Source: Chitinophagaceae bacterium | GTDB lineage: Bacteria > Bacteroidota > Bacteroidia > Chitinophagales > Chitinophagaceae | Direction: 5' to 3' | Length of the DNA stretch: 16,620 nt | Assembly (NCBI GenBank): GCA_017989935.1 | Contig: JAGNOY010000016.1 | Span: forward strand, 1 to 16,620 | Part shown: in pieces, positions 13,878 through 16,620 of the stretch | How the letters are laid out: each line of letters starts with the position of its first letter | How positions within the stretch are numbered: position 1 is the stretch's first letter | Notes under the pieces: model-generated | What the model was told of the DNA's origin: nothing | Databases searched by the model: none | The model's input: the letters and a program-made list of their open reading frames with translations, nothing else | Made by a program: the position numbers and the translations under genes

Positions 13878-14939
13878 ATGGAACATCAAAACGAACAAAT
13901 TAAACTCACACAATATTCTCATGGCGCTGGTTGTGGTTGCAAAATCGCTCCAGCTGTATTAGACCAAATCTTACATAGCTCAATTCCTAAAAGACAAGAT
14001 AACAATTTACTCGTAGGCAATGATACGCGAGATGATGCTGCAGTGTATGACCTTGGCAATGGAAGCGCCTTAATTTCAACTACAGATTTTTTTATGCCCA
14101 TTGTAGATGATGCCTATGACTTTGGTCGAATAGCTTCTGCGAATGCCATCAGTGATGTGTATGCAATGGGAGGCAAACCTATACTAGCAATTGCCATACT
14201 AGGTTGGCCTATTGATAGACTTTCACCCGAAGTAGCACAGCAAGTATTAGAAGGTTCTCGTGCCATTTGTGCCGAGGCTGGCATTACACTAGCTGGCGGT
14301 CATAGCATCGATTGCCCAGAGCCTGTTTTCGGATTGGCAGTAAACGGTCTTGTGTCTTTAGAAAATTTAAAAAAGAATTCTACAGCCACTTCAGGTTGTC
14401 AACTTTTTCTGACCAAACCTTTAGGCGTAGGTATACTCACCACAGCCCAAAAGAAAGGTATACTCCAACCCGAACATGCACACATTGCCCCTAAGTCTAT
14501 GTCTACGCTCAATCAGTTAGGCGAGGTGTTTGGACAACTTAGTTATATCAAAGCCATGACAGATGTTACCGGCTTTGGATTATTGGGTCATCTAAGTGAA
14601 ATGTGTGAAGGAAGTGGACTACAGGCCATCATCGAATTTGATAAAGTGCCTGTGATTCCTGAAATCGATAGGTATTTAGAACAACAAGCTATACCTGGAG
14701 GTACAACCAGAAACTGGAAAAGTTATGGACATAAAGTGGGTGAACTCACTGAAAGACAAAAATTTATTTTGGCAGACCCACAAACAAGTGGCGGACTATT
14801 AGTGGCTGTTGAAGAAGAATTTGTGAGAGATTTTATTTCTTTGCTACAAGAAAAAGGCTTGCCAGAAAGATGCTGTATGCCTTTTGGGAAATTACTTCAA
14901 TCTAACTCATCTGAGAAAACGATCCAAGTAGCAAGTTAG
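13878..14939 (+). CDS. selD: Selenophosphate synthetase SelD (selenide, water dikinase)
   Basis: A 353-residue cytoplasmic enzyme that makes selenophosphate from selenide and ATP, the selenium donor for selenocysteine and for tRNA 2-selenouridine. The active-site loop GAGCGCK (16-22) has Cys19 and Lys22, so this is the Cys form, not the Sec form. Further motifs are DDAA (52-55), TTDFF (68-72), GGHSI (140-144), TDVTGFGLLGH (228-238) and DPQTSGGLL (300-308), all typical of SelD in the AIR synthetase superfamily. Length matches the E. coli enzyme (347). The frame is open back to 13779, but that extension overlaps the esterase gene and carries no SelD sequence, so 13878 is chosen; a promoter-like box lies just before it. 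MnmH upstream is the evident user of its product. No selA, selB or selC is in the window. Confidence 0.96.
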   Translation: MEHQNEQIKLTQYSHGAGCGCKIAPAVLDQILHSSIPKRQDNNLLVGNDTRDDAAVYDLGNGSALISTTDFFMPIVDDAYDFGRIASANAISDVYAMGGKPILAIAILGWPIDRLSPEVAQQVLEGSRAICAEAGITLAGGHSIDCPEPVFGLAVNGLVSLENLKKNSTATSGCQLFLTKPLGVGILTTAQKKGILQPEHAHIAPKSMSTLNQLGEVFGQLSYIKAMTDVTGFGLLGHLSEMCEGSGLQAIIEFDKVPVIPEIDRYLEQQAIPGGTTRNWKSYGHKVGELTERQKFILADPQTSGGLLVAVEEEFVRDFISLLQEKGLPERCCMPFGKLLQSNSSEKTIQVAS

Positions 14940-15273
14940 GATAACAAAATATTCAAGAGCGTAAGATTTATTGCATCAACAATTTTGATATTATCATCTA
15001 GCCCGCTTTTGAAATAACACTGGTGATTCTATGACTAGTCAGTTCAATTTCTGAAAAACTTGGAGTCTTCTAGGCCAATTTTCTATATCAATACAGCTTC
15101 GAAACAACATTGAAAACAAAGCATTCATACTATTTTACAAATAAAAGGAAACATATATTCTGAAGCACAATTTCTAACAAATCTCTACTATCTACGTTTT
15201 TTTGCATAACTCGTTTATAGAAAACTCTATATAGAAGTCTCTATTTTATTTTCTTCTTTGCATCTTTGCGTTT
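14940..15273. other. 334-base intergenic region between selD and purM
   Basis: AT-rich with no supported gene and no clear terminator after selD. It contains two perfect 10-bp palindromes, TGACTAGTCA (15032-15041) and TCTATATAGA (15226-15235). The second lies 25 bases upstream of the purM -7 box, roughly at the -33 region, and so could overlap a promoter or operator. The last 20 bases hold the TTCTTTGCATCTTTGCG sequence described under the purM promoter. Confidence 0.5.
15254..15268 (+). promoter_or_regulatory. Probable purM -7 promoter region
   Basis: CATCTTTG (15261-15268) differs from TAnnTTTG only in its first base and ends 5 bases before the ATG at 15274. A second TTCTTTG (15254-15260) directly precedes it, so the region is a short direct repeat of TCTTTGC. 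No clear -33 TTG lies at the usual distance. The expected start of transcription falls at or very near the start codon. Confidence 0.45.
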
Positions 15274-16437
15274 ATGAGTGATTTGTATTCAAAAAGAGGC
15301 GTATCAGCACAAAAGGAAGATGTGCATCATGCCATAAAAAATTTAGACAAGGGTTTGTTTCCCAATGCATTTTGTAAAATACTGCCTGATAACTTAACTG
15401 GCAGTGATGATCATTGTTGTATTATGCATGCCGACACCGCAGGCACTAAATCTATCATTGCTTATTTGTATTGGAAAGAAACAGGCGACCTTAGTGTATG
15501 GAAAGGGATAGCGCAAGATGCCATAGTCATGAATATTGATGACATGATTTGTGCTGGAGCTACGAATCATTTTATTCTTTCTTCCACGATAGCACGAAAT
15601 AAAAATTTAATTCCTAAAGAAGTACTAAGTGCCGTAATTCAAGGCTGTGATGAATTACTCCGTGAATGGAAAAATTTTGGTATTGACATACAAATGGCGG
15701 GGGGCGAAACCGCTGACGTAGGCGATTTAGTCAAAACAATTGATGTAGGTTATACAGCCTTTGCAAGATTTGAAAAGCATGATGTAATTACCATTCAACC
15801 AAAAGCAGGTGATGTAATTGTGGGCTTTGCATCCTATGGACAAGCCAGCTATGAAAGTGAATACAATAGCGGTATTGGGTGCAATGGACTTACAAGTGCT
15901 CGTCATGATATTCTTGATCAAAGTTATGCTATAAATTATCCAGAAAGTTATGATGGAAATCTTCCTCCAGAAGTATGTTATATTGGAAAACATAAACTTA
16001 CAGATCTTGCCACTAATGGTATACCTATTGGGAAGCTATTATTATCTCCTACTCGAACCTTTGCACCAATCATTAAACATGCTGTAGAAAATTACCGTGA
16101 TCAGATACATGGGATTGTGCATAATACTGGAGGGGCTCAAACAAAATGTTTAAAATATTTTAGTGAACCTGTTCGTATTATTAAAGATCATTTATTTACG
16201 CCTCCGCTTATTTTCAACTTAATTCAAGAATCTTCGCAAATTAGTTATCGCGACATGTATCAAGTTTTTAATATGGGTACTCGTCTGGAGTTATATACTG
16301 ATTTACAGACTGCTGAAGCAATTATTTCTTACGCAAAAACATTGCAAGTCGACGCTCAAATTATTGGCCATGTTGAAGAGTCGAGTAAAAAAGAATTGAT
16401 TATTAGAAGTGAGTTTGGCGAATTCGAATATGCATAG
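15274..16437 (+). CDS. purM: Phosphoribosylformylglycinamidine cyclo-ligase (AIR synthetase) PurM
   Basis: A 387-residue cytoplasmic enzyme of purine synthesis that closes FGAM to AIR using ATP. The N-terminal YSKRGVSAQKEDVHHAIKN segment (5-23) is typical of the longer Bacteroidota PurM. Conserved sites are HADTAGTK (52-59), NIDDMICAGAT (87-97), GGETADVGD (143-151), HNTGGAQTK (283-291) and FNMGTR (332-337). The first loop has Thr55 where many PurM have Gly. The protein is about 40 residues longer than E. coli PurM (345). It belongs to the same ATP-binding superfamily as SelD, its upstream neighbour, but sequence identity is low and the function distinct. It has its own promoter-like box at the ATG and a strong terminator 42 bases after the stop. 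Confidence 0.94.
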   Translation: MSDLYSKRGVSAQKEDVHHAIKNLDKGLFPNAFCKILPDNLTGSDDHCCIMHADTAGTKSIIAYLYWKETGDLSVWKGIAQDAIVMNIDDMICAGATNHFILSSTIARNKNLIPKEVLSAVIQGCDELLREWKNFGIDIQMAGGETADVGDLVKTIDVGYTAFARFEKHDVITIQPKAGDVIVGFASYGQASYESEYNSGIGCNGLTSARHDILDQSYAINYPESYDGNLPPEVCYIGKHKLTDLATNGIPIGKLLLSPTRTFAPIIKHAVENYRDQIHGIVHNTGGAQTKCLKYFSEPVRIIKDHLFTPPLIFNLIQESSQISYRDMYQVFNMGTRLELYTDLQTAEAIISYAKTLQVDAQIIGHVEESSKKELIIRSEFGEFEYA

Positions 16438-16478
16438 TGAATTTTTCATTCGACAACGCTTGCATAATTTTTGGGCAT

Positions 16479-16512
16479 AAAAAAACCCTTCGAATTTCGG
16501 AGGGTTTTTTTT
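16479..16512. terminator. Bidirectional intrinsic terminator between purM and the convergent gene
   Basis: An A run, then CCCTTCGAA paired with TTCGGAGGG (one G-T pair), then a T run. The stem is 9 bp and its A/T flanks also pair, so the structure works as a terminator on either strand. It lies between purM and the minus-strand gene ending at 16543, where it would serve both. Confidence 0.9.
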
Positions 16513-16542
16513 GACGTACTTTCTACGTTAAGTATGAAAGCA

Positions 16543-16620
16543 CTATTTCTTTTTAGGAGCTGCTTTTTTTGCTGCTGCTTTCTTAGGAGCTGCTTTTTTT
16601 GCTGCTGCTTTCTTAGGAGC
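16543..16620 (-). CDS. C-terminal Lys/Ala/Pro-repeat tail of an unidentified protein (cut by window edge)
   Basis: Only the last 25 codons and the TAG stop (16543-16545) are inside the window. They encode a tail of APKK and AAAKKA units with a 10-residue period, ending APKKK. The DNA shows a matching 30-base tandem repeat (16551-16580 and 16581-16610, one mismatch, with a third copy beginning at 16611). Such basic, Ala/Pro-rich tails occur on histone H1-like proteins, on HU-type DNA-binding proteins and on some ribosomal proteins with extensions, so nucleic acid binding is likely, but the protein cannot be named from the tail alone. The frame, stop and adjoining shared terminator make it a real gene end. 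Confidence 0.7.
   Translation of the reverse strand, partial: APKKAAAKKAAPKKAAAKKAAPKKK
16551..16620. repeat. 30-bp tandem repeat encoding Lys/Ala/Pro tail
   Basis: Two copies of a 30-base unit (16551-16580 and 16581-16610) differ at one base, and a third copy starts at 16611 and runs off the window. The unit keeps frame (10 codons), so gain or loss of copies would change tail length without a frameshift. Confidence 0.85.

Noticed and set aside
13878..13960. Possible selenocysteine (UGA) codon in the SelD active site
   Set aside because: The position is encoded by a Cys codon (GCGCK loop), with no in-frame TGA.
14940..15273. tRNA or small RNA gene between selD and purM
   Set aside because: No cloverleaf arms or stable long stem were seen, only short palindromes in AT-rich sequence.
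1..16620. Insertion sequence, prophage, CRISPR array or defence system
   Set aside because: No transposase, integrase, phage, Cas or restriction gene was seen, nor regularly spaced repeats of CRISPR type.

Overview
The window reads as a chromosomal segment of a Bacteroidota bacterium. The evidence is AT-rich DNA, promoter boxes of the TAnnTTTG type instead of sigma70 boxes, almost no Shine-Dalgarno sequences, a complete six-gene alternative complex III (ACIII) operon of Bacteroidota layout, a PurM of the roughly 390-residue Bacteroidota type, and a secreted enzyme with a type IX secretion (T9SS) C-terminal sorting domain. Genus cannot be read from the sequence.

Positions 1-9088 (all minus strand, transcribed right to left) are one respiratory operon: actA, actB, actC, actD, actE, actF, then the N-terminal part of a cytochrome c oxidase subunit II that runs off the left edge. 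ACIII is a membrane quinol:cytochrome c oxidoreductase that replaces the bc1 complex. ActC and ActF are the multi-helix quinone-side subunits, ActB carries the Fe-S chain, ActA and ActE the c hemes, and ActD is a small two-helix subunit. The oxidase gene directly downstream fits an ACIII-oxidase supercomplex. A TATATTTG box 57 bases upstream of actA is the likely operon promoter.

Positions 9089-9515 form a divergent intergenic region with direct repeats, a palindrome and competing G/C-run hairpins. From 9516 everything up to 16437 is on the plus strand: a GSCFA-family protein, mnmH/selU (tRNA 2-selenouridine synthase), a 540-base intergenic region holding a structured element and several repeat patterns, a secreted SGNH/sialate-O-acetylesterase-like protein with a T9SS signal, selD (selenophosphate synthetase) and purM (AIR synthetase). 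MnmH uses the selenophosphate made by SelD, so the two form a functional pair interrupted by the secreted esterase. No selenocysteine insertion genes are seen here.

A symmetrical terminator at 16479-16512 separates purM from a convergent minus-strand gene at the right edge, of which only a Lys/Ala/Pro repeat tail is visible.

No mobile element, CRISPR array, rRNA or tRNA was seen. Protein-coding content is largely recognisable. The least explained parts are non-coding: the hairpin element after mnmH (11571-11715), the phased CTCTRTG array and interleaved inverted repeats that follow it, and a recurring placement of the -7 promoter box 4-5 bases before the ATG, which suggests leaderless or near-leaderless mRNAs.
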